64,000 bases of DNA from Ahaetulla prasina (lineage: Eukaryota > Chordata > Lepidosauria > Squamata > Colubridae): positions 67,345,064 to 67,409,063 of the forward strand of contig NC_080542.1 of the NCBI RefSeq assembly GCF_028640845.1, written 5' to 3'. Within the stretch, counting starts at the first letter, position 1, and each line of letters starts with the position of its first letter. The position numbers and the translations under genes were made by a program. The notes below the pieces were generated by a model. The model searched no databases, was not told the origin of the DNA, and was given only the letters and a program-made list of their open reading frames with translations. Positions 54,610 to 64,000 of the stretch are shown piece by piece.

Positions 54610-55656
54610 CTGACCTCCTGGAGGTCACTCTGAGTGGGGAAATCCAGGATCATCTGGACCATTCAGTCTTCCCAAATGCCCTCTACAGAATGCATTTATT
54701 CTGCCACTTGGCGGGCACTTTGTTCTTGGAGCGACCATGTTGGAATTTTTCCCCTTCAGGCCTCGATAGGCCAGATCCTGGAGTTTCTCCAGGATGGACC
54801 TAGTAGTGGGCTATCCCCCAATACTATTAAGAGGCAGGTGGAGGCTCTATCCACCATTTTGACTTCGGAGCACTTTTCTTCCTTAACACAGCATCCAGTG
54901 ATATGGAGATTTCTGAAGGGAGCTACTAATTTATGTCCTCCTGTCGTGCACAGGTACCCCACCTGGGACTTGTCCCTTGTTCTGAACTCTCTCACGGGAG
55001 CCCTGTTCCATGAGGTAGTCTCTGCTTATTCTTGTGCAAGGGCACATTTTTGGTAGCAATTACTTCCGCCAGGCAAATTTTGGAGATTGTGGCCCTTTCT
55101 GTCTGCGTGTTTCACATGGACCATGTTGTCCCTTAACTGGATCTGTCATTTGGCCCTAAGCTTAATACATCTTTTCACAGGATGCAAGAGATAGTGCTGC
55201 CAAATTTCTGCCCTACCCTGGCCCACCCAGTAGAACGCCGTTGCATTCTTTGGACATTCGACAGGCTCTCCATATTTACTTTAAGACAACTGCTGACTTG
55301 CGTAGAACAGAGTCATTCTTTGTCTCTTTATTCCAGTCTCTTTAGGTACCAAAGTGACTTCCTCCACCACTGGCAGGTGGATACGTCAGACAATCACCAA
55401 GGCTTATGAACTGCATTCACTTCTGAAACCTGCTCATGTGATGGTGCATTCGACCTGCAGTGTGGCAACATTGGTGGCCTGGGCGACACAGATGTCCTTG
55501 ATAGAGATCTGCTGGGCAGCTATGTGGACTTTGTCTTTTGTGAAGCATTATAAGTTAGACAAATTTGCTTCTGCTGAGGCGGCATTTGGCTGCAGGGTTT
55601 TGCAGCAAGTTCTTACTGAAGGGGAGTCATTGGACCAGATAGGGACCTACCCGTAG
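54610..55656 (+). pseudogene. Tyrosine recombinase relic of DIRS E
   Basis: Frame 54634-55056 has GQILEFLQDGPSSGLSPNTI, then KRQVEALSTILTSEHFSSLT. The arginine block reads ITSARQILEIVALS (about 55062-55100), with Gln where the second Arg lies. Frame 55354-55656 has a degraded HSTCSVATLVAW (HxxR to HxxC) and FVKHYKLDKFAS (Tyr kept). Inactive: Arg and HxxR are both damaged. Confidence 0.85.
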
Positions 55657-55669
55657 TTAGGGACATTAA

Positions 55670-55782
55670 GCTTTGATATGTCCCATTCCTGGCTGCTGTC
55701 TCTACCAACACGGAGAAGGGGTGTTGGTTCTTGCCTGACACGCACCTTCTCATTGAGTGGAGATAGCAGCTAGCCCCACCCT
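55670..55782 (+). repeat. ICR of DIRS E with flanking motifs
   Basis: GCTTTGATATGTCCC at 55670-55684, the ICR at 55685-55771, AGCCCCACCCT at 55772-55782. Its complement joins the right end (...aagaaccaacaccccttctcc...) to the left end (ctccgtgttggtagagac), a perfect analogue of A and B. Confidence 0.88.
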
Positions 55783-55864
55783 TATTTGTCTGGTCTGTGT
55801 TGTTTTGTTAACCCTTTTCCTTTTGCTCAATATGTCGAGTCTGCTTCTTCGTCTTCGCCAAAAG

Positions 55865-55970
55865 CTGGATCCCCTAGCAACAGATGCGGAACTTAAAACT
55901 TTGACAGACTCAGTCATCAATCTGAACAGATGAGTACAACCCATTCCTGGCTGTTGCCTCCACTCAACAA
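55865..55970 (-). repeat. Right ITR of DIRS E
   Basis: ctggatcccctagcaacaga ... ctggctgttgcctccactca is the reverse complement of the left ITR; the right end then runs to about 56004. Confidence 0.85.
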
Positions 55971-56004
55971 GAAAGTGCGTGTCAGGTAAGAACCAACGCC
56001 CCTT

Positions 56005-57234
56005 CTACTTGAGGTGAAATGTGCTATTTGGACTATGTAAGATTTTTCATGTTCTGTTACTAGTGCAGAAAGCAATCTGAACTTCAAATATTCCAGATTT
56101 TGATAAAGAGATTGTTAATACTTTAAACTTACAACAAAATATTCCTTTTCCTGAAATTTTTGTTTGCGTTTGTGATATATAGGACATACCATTTTATGTT
56201 CTATTAGGATGTACTATTATTTCTCCAAGCATGGAGACCTGAAGATAATTCATTAGTCAATAAAATTGTAAGTATAGGTTCCATTTCTGATGCTATTTAT
56301 TGGAACCAGTTGATGAAAAAAGATGATTCAGTATAATATTGACTGGATGGGATACATATCCAAAGTTTTGGTATCATTTGGACATAAATTTTAAAAAGAC
56401 TGCTGCTTGCTTAGTGTTTAGGTTCTTTGTAATGGAATTCTTCTGTTGCAGTGAAATATTCTCTTTGTGTGTTCTGTGTATATTTTTTATTATCAGTCAA
56501 GATGTGAAAGGCATGTATGTTGAAAGGTATAATTACATATTACTCCCTAACTAATAACACAGAAGTATATTTTTATTGCAGTGTTTTTAGGATGTTTCAA
56601 AATTATATTGTTGCTGTGACTTCTTTGCCTACTTAGTTTTGTAGTTGCTTATATACAAGAATGGGCTGCAAAATACATATATTTTAAGTTCTCAGTTACT
56701 TCCAAAATCTTAGTGTAAAGGTGATTATTCTGATAGGAAAACTCTTCATACCACTAGTTTGCTGGTTACATATACTCACAATGCAACATTATGGTGAAAA
56801 TAATTAAGATCTGTCACTTCTGTTAATAGGACACTATCATAGATTTTTCATTAGTTTGAGTGTGAGATAATGGCTCAGTTTTCAACTTCACTAATTAATA
56901 GTTTTGGTAAACTGGGAAACTCTATGTCTGTTGAAAGAAATACAGTAGGAGGGCAATTGGATAATATATTATAATTAATAGTTATATGATTGATTTGTCT
57001 AAACTGGTATTTAAGTATATATTGTGACATGTTGTGACTTATTAAATATTATACTTTAGTTGGCAGTGTGAATCTGACATACTCTTTGACAAGTGACTTG
57101 ACCCTACAATTTGTGGATGATAAATTTTAAGATTATATTATTTTTGTTTTCAGAACTTTGAAAAATGCTATGCTTTTTGTTTTTTTCAGAATATAATCTG
57201 ATAATAATAGTTAATTTCACCAATAGTTTGATTA
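56005..57234. other. GLI3 intron 2, AT-rich
   Basis: No recognised element; the open frame 56339-56554 is a low-complexity by-product. Confidence 0.5.
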
Positions 57235-57640
57235 ATATTAACCAAATTTGTGGATGATACTAAGCTGGCAGGAATAGCCAACACCTTAGATGATAGGATC
57301 AAGATCCAGATGGATCTTGACAGACTTGAACTCTGGGCCCTAGCTAACAAAATGAAATTCAATGGAGAGAAAAGTAAAGTCTTACTCTTAGGCAAGAAAA
57401 ACCAAAAATACAGACATAACCCTGGTGAAACCAGGGTTAATAGCAGTAACTGTGAGAGGGATCTTGGAGTGTTAGTGGACAACCAATTAAATATGAGCGA
57501 ACAGTATGTAACAGCAGCCAAAAAACCCAATATAATCCTAAATTATATTAACAGAGGGATACAATCAACAATACACACCTAGAATATTGCATCCAGTTTT
57601 GGTCACCACATGATGAAAAAGATGTTGAGGGTCTAGAAAG
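57235..57640 (+). pseudogene. CR1 LINE RT fragment, plus strand
   Basis: Frame 57250-57582: DDTKLAGIANTLDDRIKIQM, then ELWALANKMKFNGEKSKVLL, SNCERDLGVLVDNQLNMSEQ and NIILNYINRGIQS. This is the CR1 palm/thumb following the (A)DDTKL core. Short and truncated at both ends. Confidence 0.85.
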
Positions 57641-58139
57641 AGTGAAATGTATATGAAATGTATATGTATATGCATATGTATATGTATAAAAGACTCCTAT
57701 TGTTTTTATATCCCTACGCCTAGAAAACTAGTATATTCAAAACTGATATATAATATACAATGTTCCCAAAAGATGAGGACTGCATTTTATCATACTACAC
57801 GTTTACTGCTTATTACATGCTAAAATACATTGTATTTTACTCCAATTTCATTTTAAATTTTTTATAGAATTTTATTAATAATTTGTGCTTGAAATTCTGT
57901 ATTTTGATATGGCCTATGGGCTAATCAATAAACTAACTATATTACATGCTTATTGCTTTTGAATACATAATAATAAGTATTATATTTAATAATAAGTATT
58001 AAGAATCTCTGTTTTTTTCAATAATTATTTCTGCGGAATAGGAAAAAAACAGTAAGCTTCTTTCAATATTCGTGTAGCCTTCAAAAGCTAAATACCATCT
58101 GAGATCCTTTTGTGTCTAAGATTGAAAGTTTTGATTGCT

Positions 58140-58760
58140 ATCTTAAGGGCTTGCCTTTATCTCTCCCTGATTATGCATGGGATGAGAATTAGTAGCCTCT
58201 GGTGGTGCATAATGGAGTGATTAGATAATTCAAACAATATGACTTATTCAAACAATTTATAAACAAAGAATCAGCTAATGATTTTTGGTTCCCTTGGCAG
58301 ATTCTTCTTATCCCAGTCATTCTCTGTATGCATTTGTTATAGTTGTAAATATATAAATACTTTCCTCTCTAGAGGTTGACATCAGGTAAAACAACATGCA
58401 TATGCATTGCATACTAATCTTTATGTCTAAAGCATGTATTTAAAATGGAATGCTGACATAATGATGATCAATTATTGTCAAATAAGCATGATAAAAGCAT
58501 GGATGGTTGCTGTCTGTTCTTCTTCATGGTATTATCTGCATATTCAGCAAAAAGCTGTAGTTTCCTTTCACTGGCATCTGAAGTATATATGAAAGAAGGC
58601 AAGATAACAACAGTAGCACCTTCACATACCTCTACAAAGGGATGAGTTTTGATATTATTGGCACAACTTCCATTTGCCTTGTTTGACTTGCCCTCCCAAT
58701 TACCCATATTTCTTATATGCCTATGTCCTAGGGCAATAAAATCTTCATTTTAGAATGAAG
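58140..58760. promoter_or_regulatory. Candidate conserved non-coding element
   Basis: Repeat-free, with SOX-like and homeodomain-like words: gattatgcatgggatgagaa, ggagtgattagataattcaa, caatttataaacaaagaatc, agctaatgatttttggttcc. Placed in GLI3 intron 2. Only a visual impression; no alignment. Confidence 0.3.
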
Positions 58761-60639
58761 ATAATAAGTTTTTAAACTTGGGTAGAAAGGTGAGATGTAT
58801 GCTTTGGCTCAGTATAAAGTGGCTGTCAACCTTCAACTATGTGCATCCAAAGTATTTATTGAGGTACATCATCTCGTTAATCACTTGGGCCTTTGTATAT
58901 TTTTATTTTATTTTACTTTACTGTTAATTATTTTTATTTTTATTTTATTTTATTATTTTATTTTTTCTAAAGCGCGTGAGCTTACCAGCCATTCACATTG
59001 AATCATCCCGTCCCCACCTCCCCCACTGGTATGCAAAGCCGGAAAGGTTGGGGAACTCTGGGTTAGAATATAAGGACATTTTACTAAGGCTGTATCAAAA
59101 ATTATGTTTCTTTAACCTCAAAGTGGCTGACTGTTCTATCACACAAACAAAGAATCATGCTGTTGAATACTATGAGAAGTACCAGCTTCTCTAGGCAATT
59201 TCTATTGGGGAAATTTGGAGAATGGTAGATGGAAATAGCTACTTTTCTGTGCAAAACAGTAGAACAGAAAAGTATATGGAAATGCACATTTAGACACTAA
59301 GAAGAAAATACAAGGGTTGATTTTTGCCAAGTTCTGTAGGGTATTTGGATTCGGGTTCTTTCAGTTTCTTTCAGTTTCTTTCTAGCTTTCTTTCTACTCT
59401 GAATTGTCATATTCATGGTGTACCTGAGATAAGGTTGATGCATTGGAAATCAGTCTATTCCAGGATATTGTTTCAGAAAGTAAGTAGTTAAAGACTTTCC
59501 ATAATATTCAGTAAGATACAGCTACTATAGCTCAATTTGACATGCCCAAACTGTGGGTGTTGTCTCCTGAGTTACTTGCAGAACATTAAGGAATAATAAA
59601 CATCCTCTGAAGAACATACATACTGTCTCCAAATATGTAAACTATATTTTTAATTAAATCATTATTTAAAGCTTTCTGTAATTAACTAAGGCTAATTTCA
59701 CATAGAAAAAGTATTTTACAGTATTTTAAATAAATATAGAACTTAATCAGAGTGGAAATGGAAATTGTGTGTATGTGTGTACTATAAATGTACAGTAACA
59801 TAAAGAAAAAATAACATGCTCAGAACTTTTTATTATATGTGCATGATTCATGATTCCCATCATTTCAACATTTAGAAATAATTTATTTTTGTGAGGTTTA
59901 TATAATCTGTAATTATATATGTACTGGTACATTTATTCTATCCATCACTTCAGGTTGTTGTTTATAATAAAACACGTTCAACCTCTCATTAATCAACCGC
60001 TTTGGAAAGAGCTTGAAATAGGTATGAATTACTACTAAAATAAGGGCAGGATGTCAAGCATTTGTCTAGCCTTAGTTTTAGTGTCCAGTCTGCTTGATAG
60101 TGTCTAATTAGTAAGTGACCAGCCTTTTTCTATAGATTTTAAAATCACACATTGATGCTTCAACAATCTGAAGCTGCGGAAAATGAGGTGGAGATATATT
60201 TGACTTCTTGAATTGAAATAGTAGGTTAGCGAAGATAATTATAATAGGGGCAATAGAAAATAGGCAAATTTTATTAGAATTTCAGAGCTGTAGCTTTTTG
60301 ATCCTTTGAACAACACTTTCCAGCATTCTATGAAAGTGTACAAAAGTGAAATGAAGAAAATATGAAAACTTGTAAAAAAGCATTTGAGAAATGTAGTTTG
60401 TTACTTAATAAGTTGACTAAGATTTTATATCTTGCTTACTAATTTTTAAGCATTTTTTCTTAGTTAACCTTGGCAAAGAGAATTACCTTAAGTTGCTGAG
60501 AAAACCTAAGTAGTTATTAGAGAAAAAAAATCCCTAATTATACATAGCTTCTTGGTGAAAATAACCTATAATAATTGAAACAAGAAAAGTGACAAAGGGA
60601 TGCCTTAGGCTTCTTAGCTGAAATAATAATATTTTTTCC

Positions 60640-60775
60640 CCTTTTTTAATGAATACCATACCTGTTGGCACAAGCCCAAAGAAATGCCAACATTATACAA
60701 ATCAAGAGTCTAATCTGCTAATCAGACAGGAGCATTGCTTGAAGCATTAGACACAACATGCTATAGCAGAATGGT
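60640..60775. promoter_or_regulatory. Candidate conserved non-coding element with NFI-like site
   Basis: ttggcacaagcccaaagaaa, then tgccaacattatacaaatca and aatctgctaatcagacagga give a dense, repeat-free stretch with an NFI-like TTGGCA ... TGCCAA pair. Inference from composition and position only. Confidence 0.28.
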
Positions 60776-60778
60776 AAA

Positions 60779-60798
60779 AGGGTTAGGGTTAGGGTTTG
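60779..60798 (+). repeat. Short interstitial telomere-like repeat
   Basis: agggttagggttagggttt is about three TTAGGG units in a row. Such short interstitial telomere words can mark repair of a break by telomerase. Confidence 0.6.
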
Positions 60799-61735
60799 TA
60801 CAGCATAAAACTTTATTGAAAATACTGATCAATATGAGTTCACTCTATATCCTAAATTTGTAATTGCATATTTTACTGTATTTCTTTTTTAATACTCTGT
60901 GACATAATGTTTTCATTTCTACTCAACATTGTTTTTCTTCTTTAAAAGATCTTGATGATGTTGGGTTCCTGAAAACTGTTAAAAATAAACACAAGACTTT
61001 TGATTTGTTTTGCTTCATCTCATTATTAATCAAAGATTTCATCTTTATGTGAAACATATGATACACATACTTTCTTGGAAATGACTGCTTCTGTTTGCAC
61101 AGGGTAGAATGCTTGATTACAGCCTACTAAATATTTTGGCAGGTTGTAGATGGTGTATATGTATAGTCAAAGATGTGGTATGTATTCTAAAAATGTACTA
61201 CTGGAAAACCTCTCTCGATGATGTGCCATATGGAGAAGTTTCACATTTTGTGTGGTTTGGTCAGTTTTACACTTTTATGGATGCTATTCCAAATTTTTCT
61301 TCCTCAATATAGAGTGAATGTTAAACAGAACAATCTGTCTTGAACACAGTTTGGCATTTTTATGATTAGTGTGTAAAGAAGAAGCTTCCTGTTTCAATTT
61401 TGGAATGTTTTACATTTTTAAAAGAACCATTTTTAGTATTTTCTAGTTGTGAAGATGTCATTGCTATGTTGGATACTAAATTTCAGTATTGCATCTGATA
61501 GGGAAAATATTCTGAGAATATTGCTACTCTCAACAGTGAATTGGTTAGCTGAAATATTTTTAATTGTATACAATTACAATTGAAATTGTAATATTCATAT
61601 AGTATGACGATGCTATATAATATTATACAACATTTTTAAACTATATGAATTTCTGCATGTTCATTCACATATCAACTCTATTTTATCTGATGCAATATGC
61701 TTTATTGATCACTGCAATTTATGTTATGGCTGGCG

Positions 61736-62517
61736 ACATCATTTCGAGCGGCCGCTCGAATTTGGCTTCCTTTGTCTCTTCAACTTCAGGATCGGAGGAT
61801 GAGAGGACGTTGGGCGCAGTGAGTAGCAGGCTCTTATCCTGCATTAACGGCCCCAAAGCACCTTTATTGTAAGCGGCCACATGTTAGTGGATCCAAGATG
61901 GTGGATGTTCAGCCTTCTCGGCCTTCCCATGCTACAGCTTCCAAGAGAACAAGACCATTAGAGGACAATACTGGGGAGGGCCCTTCTGGGATTGCCTCCC
62001 CCCCCCCCAGCAAATGAGCTAAGGGACACAAAGCTTCTTCCAAATCACGGTCCTCTTCTTTCCAAACCTCTAAGGTTGAAGAGAGACACCAGAAGGCTAT
62101 TGAAAAAGTTTTTCAAAAGGCCCATCATGAGGCCAGCAAGCAGGCTATTTCTCCTGGAGTTGAGCATCCCCCCAGGATGATTTCTACTCCTCCTCCTCCT
62201 ATTCCTTTGGTGGCTTCAGATATTTCAGGGGTTTCCTTGTCTCCTGATGTTCCTTCTGCAAGGGATGTTCCTCCTCCTGCAGATGCAGCTCTTTTATTTG
62301 CTCCTATTTCCAGGGAGTTACTTCAGCTTCTAGGGTTTTCACTAAGCTCATGGCTGCCCTTATTGGGCACATTCGTTCTCTCCCCATCCGCATCCTTTTT
62401 TATTTGGATGACATTCTTATTCTCTCATGCTCCCCTGACTCAGGGGGACTTGGCCACTGCTCTTCAAATTTTACAAGCTCATGGGTTTTTGATAATTGGC
62501 GCAAGAGCCACTTAATT
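61736..62517 (+). mobile_element. DIRS fragment G (gag start fused to RT)
   Basis: From about 61762 a gag-like stretch: KVEERHQKAIEKVFQKAHHE with prolines after it (62080-62330). At about 62335 it jumps to RT: SRVFTKLMAALIGHIRSLPI, then RILFYLDDILIL (YLDD intact) and NWRKSHL. The region between gag centre and RT palm is deleted. The fragment is cut at 62517, where DIRS F begins. Sense to GLI3. Confidence 0.82.
61743..61760. repeat. 18-bp perfect palindrome with NotI site
   Basis: TTCGAGCGGCCGCTCGAA is its own reverse complement and contains GCGGCCGC. Unusual in this AT-rich, CpG-poor intron. Sits at the left edge of DIRS fragment G. Confidence 0.85.
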
Positions 62518-62530
62518 CTCCAGACAGGTG

Positions 62531-62636
62531 GGAAAACGGCAGTCAGGCATGGGTTAACTCTTGTGTCAAGCTTGTAGGACCGAGTCTTTAATTTGTTTCA
62601 AGCCCCGCCTTATCCTGTTGTCTCTCCAGTTTTTTA
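62531..62636 (+). repeat. Left ITR of DIRS F
   Basis: ggaaaacggcagtcaggcat ... ctccagttttttactcgg matches 15948-16052 with few changes. Confidence 0.9.
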
Positions 62637-63274
62637 CTCGGTCCCAAGCTGGACCAACGTGTCTTCCTGAGCTCCTAAGTTAGCTTTAGCTTTAGATTTA
62701 TTTTTTTCTTTTATTTAATCAAGATTTCAGCGTTATTTAAAATATTTACAAAGGATTCAGATTTCAATCTTCAAGCAGCAAAAGGAGAGCGGCAGAAGCT
62801 ATTTATCTTGCCGGCTGGCAGATTCATTACTCAGCAACCTCCTGGGGCTCAGAGAGGTTTGCTTAGCTTCCCAACTCTGCAAAGGGGGCGGAGTTTTTCT
62901 GCACGCTGCGTTTAACAGCCTTTGCTGAGCAGCTAAAACGGCGCACCGGGAGATCTATTTACAGCCCTTATCTTTCCGATCTCAGCTGCAGCTGCGGGGA
63001 ACATTTTAGCTGACGCTACGGAACCCTCCTCACGCAAGTATATCACCGGCTGGTGAAATCGTGGGGGAAGCAGAGTGGGGCCTCTTACTTGAGCTTTGCC
63101 TCTGAGGCCACAAGGGGCAGTTTATATTGGCGCGATCTCTTGGAACAGCTAATTTTGGCGCGAAAAGACTCCGGGCGCCATTTTGGAGGCAATTAAAGTT
63201 CTTTAGCTGGTCGCCATATTGGGAAGCGATTCTTACTAAGCTTTTGCCTGCTTATTCCTGAGGATTATTTAAAA

Positions 63275-64000
63275 ATGAGCAAAAAGACCAATAAAGAAAG
63301 AAATCTCACCTCCCGGGTTCCTGAGGATGTCCCAGGGGAGGGAACATCAGCCCCTACAGGCAGATCTTCCAAAAGTAAGGGATCTGACTTCAAATCCAAA
63401 CCCACGGTGGAGGAAAGGAGGAGACACAAGGCATTAGAAAAGGCAGTCTCCAAGGCCCAGCACCAGGCCTCTCTCACTTCCAGACCTCAGTCCACTGTGA
63501 GTACTACTCCTTCACGGGAGGAGGAACAGTTCCCCCACAGGGCAGCATCTGTTACCTCTTTACCTCCTAATTGGTCACCAGATCAACCAACTACAGGATC
63601 TACCCCAGTCCCTATAGATGGTGTCCCTTTGTTTCAGACTATGCCAGAAACTGATATAAGACCAATCCAACATTCTAATACCAGGGAGCCCATTCAAACA
63701 GAGCCCCATTCCAATCCTATCCAGGGCCAGGGGGGCTTACAGCTTCCTCCGGAGTTTGGGACTCTCATTGCTGATGCAATTCGATCCAGCTTCAGGCAAT
63801 GTTATCAGCAGGAGTCTAGGCCTCAAGCTCCTCCAGCCAGATCTCATCAGGAACATCTAGGTTCTGAAGACATCATGTCAGAACACGGTCAGACGGTATC
63901 TCCTGACCATTCAGATCAAGAATATTTGTCAGAGGGAGAGATCCCTAGGGATGAGGCCCTTTCAGAAGATGAAGGCTTAGATCTTGAACAACCAGCCTTC
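63275..64000 (+). CDS. Gag-like ORF1 of DIRS F (open to window edge)
   Basis: ATG at 63275 opens a frame with no stop to the end of the window, about 242 codons. Starts MSKKTNKERNLTSRVPEDVP, contains ERRRHKALEKAVSKAQHQAS and ends in the acidic SEGEIPRDEALSEDEGLDLE block. It differs from A by lacking the extra A that breaks A's first codons, so F may be the more intact gag. The LAP2-alpha-like domain and C terminus are outside the window. Confidence 0.9.
   Translation, partial: MSKKTNKERNLTSRVPEDVPGEGTSAPTGRSSKSKGSDFKSKPTVEERRRHKALEKAVSKAQHQASLTSRPQSTVSTTPSREEEQFPHRAASVTSLPPNWSPDQPTTGSTPVPIDGVPLFQTMPETDIRPIQHSNTREPIQTEPHSNPIQGQGGLQLPPEFGTLIADAIRSSFRQCYQQESRPQAPPARSHQEHLGSEDIMSEHGQTVSPDHSDQEYLSEGEIPRDEALSEDEGLDLEQPAF

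Larger units (their letters stand above)
50778..56004 (+). mobile_element. DIRS element E, internally deleted, with nested LINE
   Basis: Left end GTT|ctccatattgg at 50778, right end near 56004 (...cgccccttct), ITRs 50786-50890 and 55865-55970, ICR 55685-55771. Internal order: leader, gag relic (split by a LINE), a sudden junction at about 53930-54010, RNase H end, MT-like region, YR. The whole RT and most of RNase H are missing, so this copy could move only with helper proteins. A third ITR subfamily. Confidence 0.9.
57641..61735. other. GLI3 intron 2, long unique stretch
   Basis: No gene. It includes a (TATATG)n patch (57648-57690), an ATTTT-rich run (58895-58965), and two possible conserved stretches listed separately. 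The open frame at 61109-61312 has no domain. Confidence 0.5.
62518..64000 (+). mobile_element. DIRS element F (A subfamily), cut by window edge
   Basis: Starts ATT|ctccagacaggtgggaaaac at 62518 inside fragment G. Left ITR 62531-62636, leader and gag follow the same order as DIRS A with small differences. The rest lies beyond the window, so intactness is unknown. Confidence 0.92.

Noticed and set aside
61743..61760. Calling the NotI palindrome a definite vector contaminant
   Set aside because: The sequence on its right reads smoothly into a DIRS gag-like region and no vector backbone is visible; left as an open question.
4733..64000. Search for the next GLI3 exon
   Set aside because: No frame with a GLI3-like continuation and splice sites was seen; the window appears to end inside intron 2.

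Overview
The window is a piece of a squamate reptile genome, most likely a snake, lying inside the GLI3 gene on the + strand. One host coding exon is visible: 4609-4732 encodes the first 41 residues of GLI3 plus one base of the next codon and ends in a strong splice donor. Everything upstream is therefore the end of GLI3 intron 1, and everything downstream to 64000 is GLI3 intron 2. The squamate reading rests on Sauria-type tRNA SINEs with ACCTTTACC-style tails (9578-9937, 43078-43415, 3998-4310), CR1/L2-group LINEs that end in (AATAG)n arrays, and the abundance of DIRS elements and L1.

The introns are packed with mobile DNA, much of it nested. Going left to right: a solo LTR with a perfect 5-bp target duplication inside a CR1 relic (737-1165), a SINE/LINE cluster (2935-4310), the GLI3 exon, two non-autonomous hAT elements with perfect 8-bp duplications (5797-7173 and 8096-9287), a SINE with a 13-bp duplication, a large DIRS complex (13971-25307), a hAT MITE inside a Tc1/mariner transposase relic (29165-30050), a 7.3-kb L1 inserted in a CR1 3' end (34566-41900) and itself carrying an L2-type LINE, a DIRS recombinase fragment and a 5'-truncated L1 (43729-48880), a second DIRS element (50778-56004), and finally one DIRS element starting inside another (61736-64000, cut by the window edge).

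The most interesting system is the set of tyrosine-recombinase (DIRS-type) retrotransposons. Seven copies, all in the sense direction of GLI3, fall into at least three related subfamilies. The best copy (15935-21778) has inverted terminal repeats, a Gag-like ORF, an RT/RNase H/putative methyltransferase ORF, a tyrosine recombinase with an R-HxxR-Y set, and an internal complementary region (ICR) whose complement reads as right end joined to left end. Five left ends share the junction RTT^CTCC, the ICRs of three subfamilies preserve the same YTT/ATT-CTCC circle joint, and two short motifs (GCTTTGRTATGTCCC and AGCCCCACCCT) flank every ICR although the ICR bases themselves differ. This supports a common circle-forming, duplication-free integration mechanism.

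The remaining sequence is AT-rich intron. Three stretches (about 32520-33000, 58140-58760 and 60640-60775) look like possible conserved non-coding elements because they are dense in homeodomain-, SOX- or NFI-like words and free of repeats. That is inference only. No tRNA, rRNA or other RNA gene and no CRISPR array was found.
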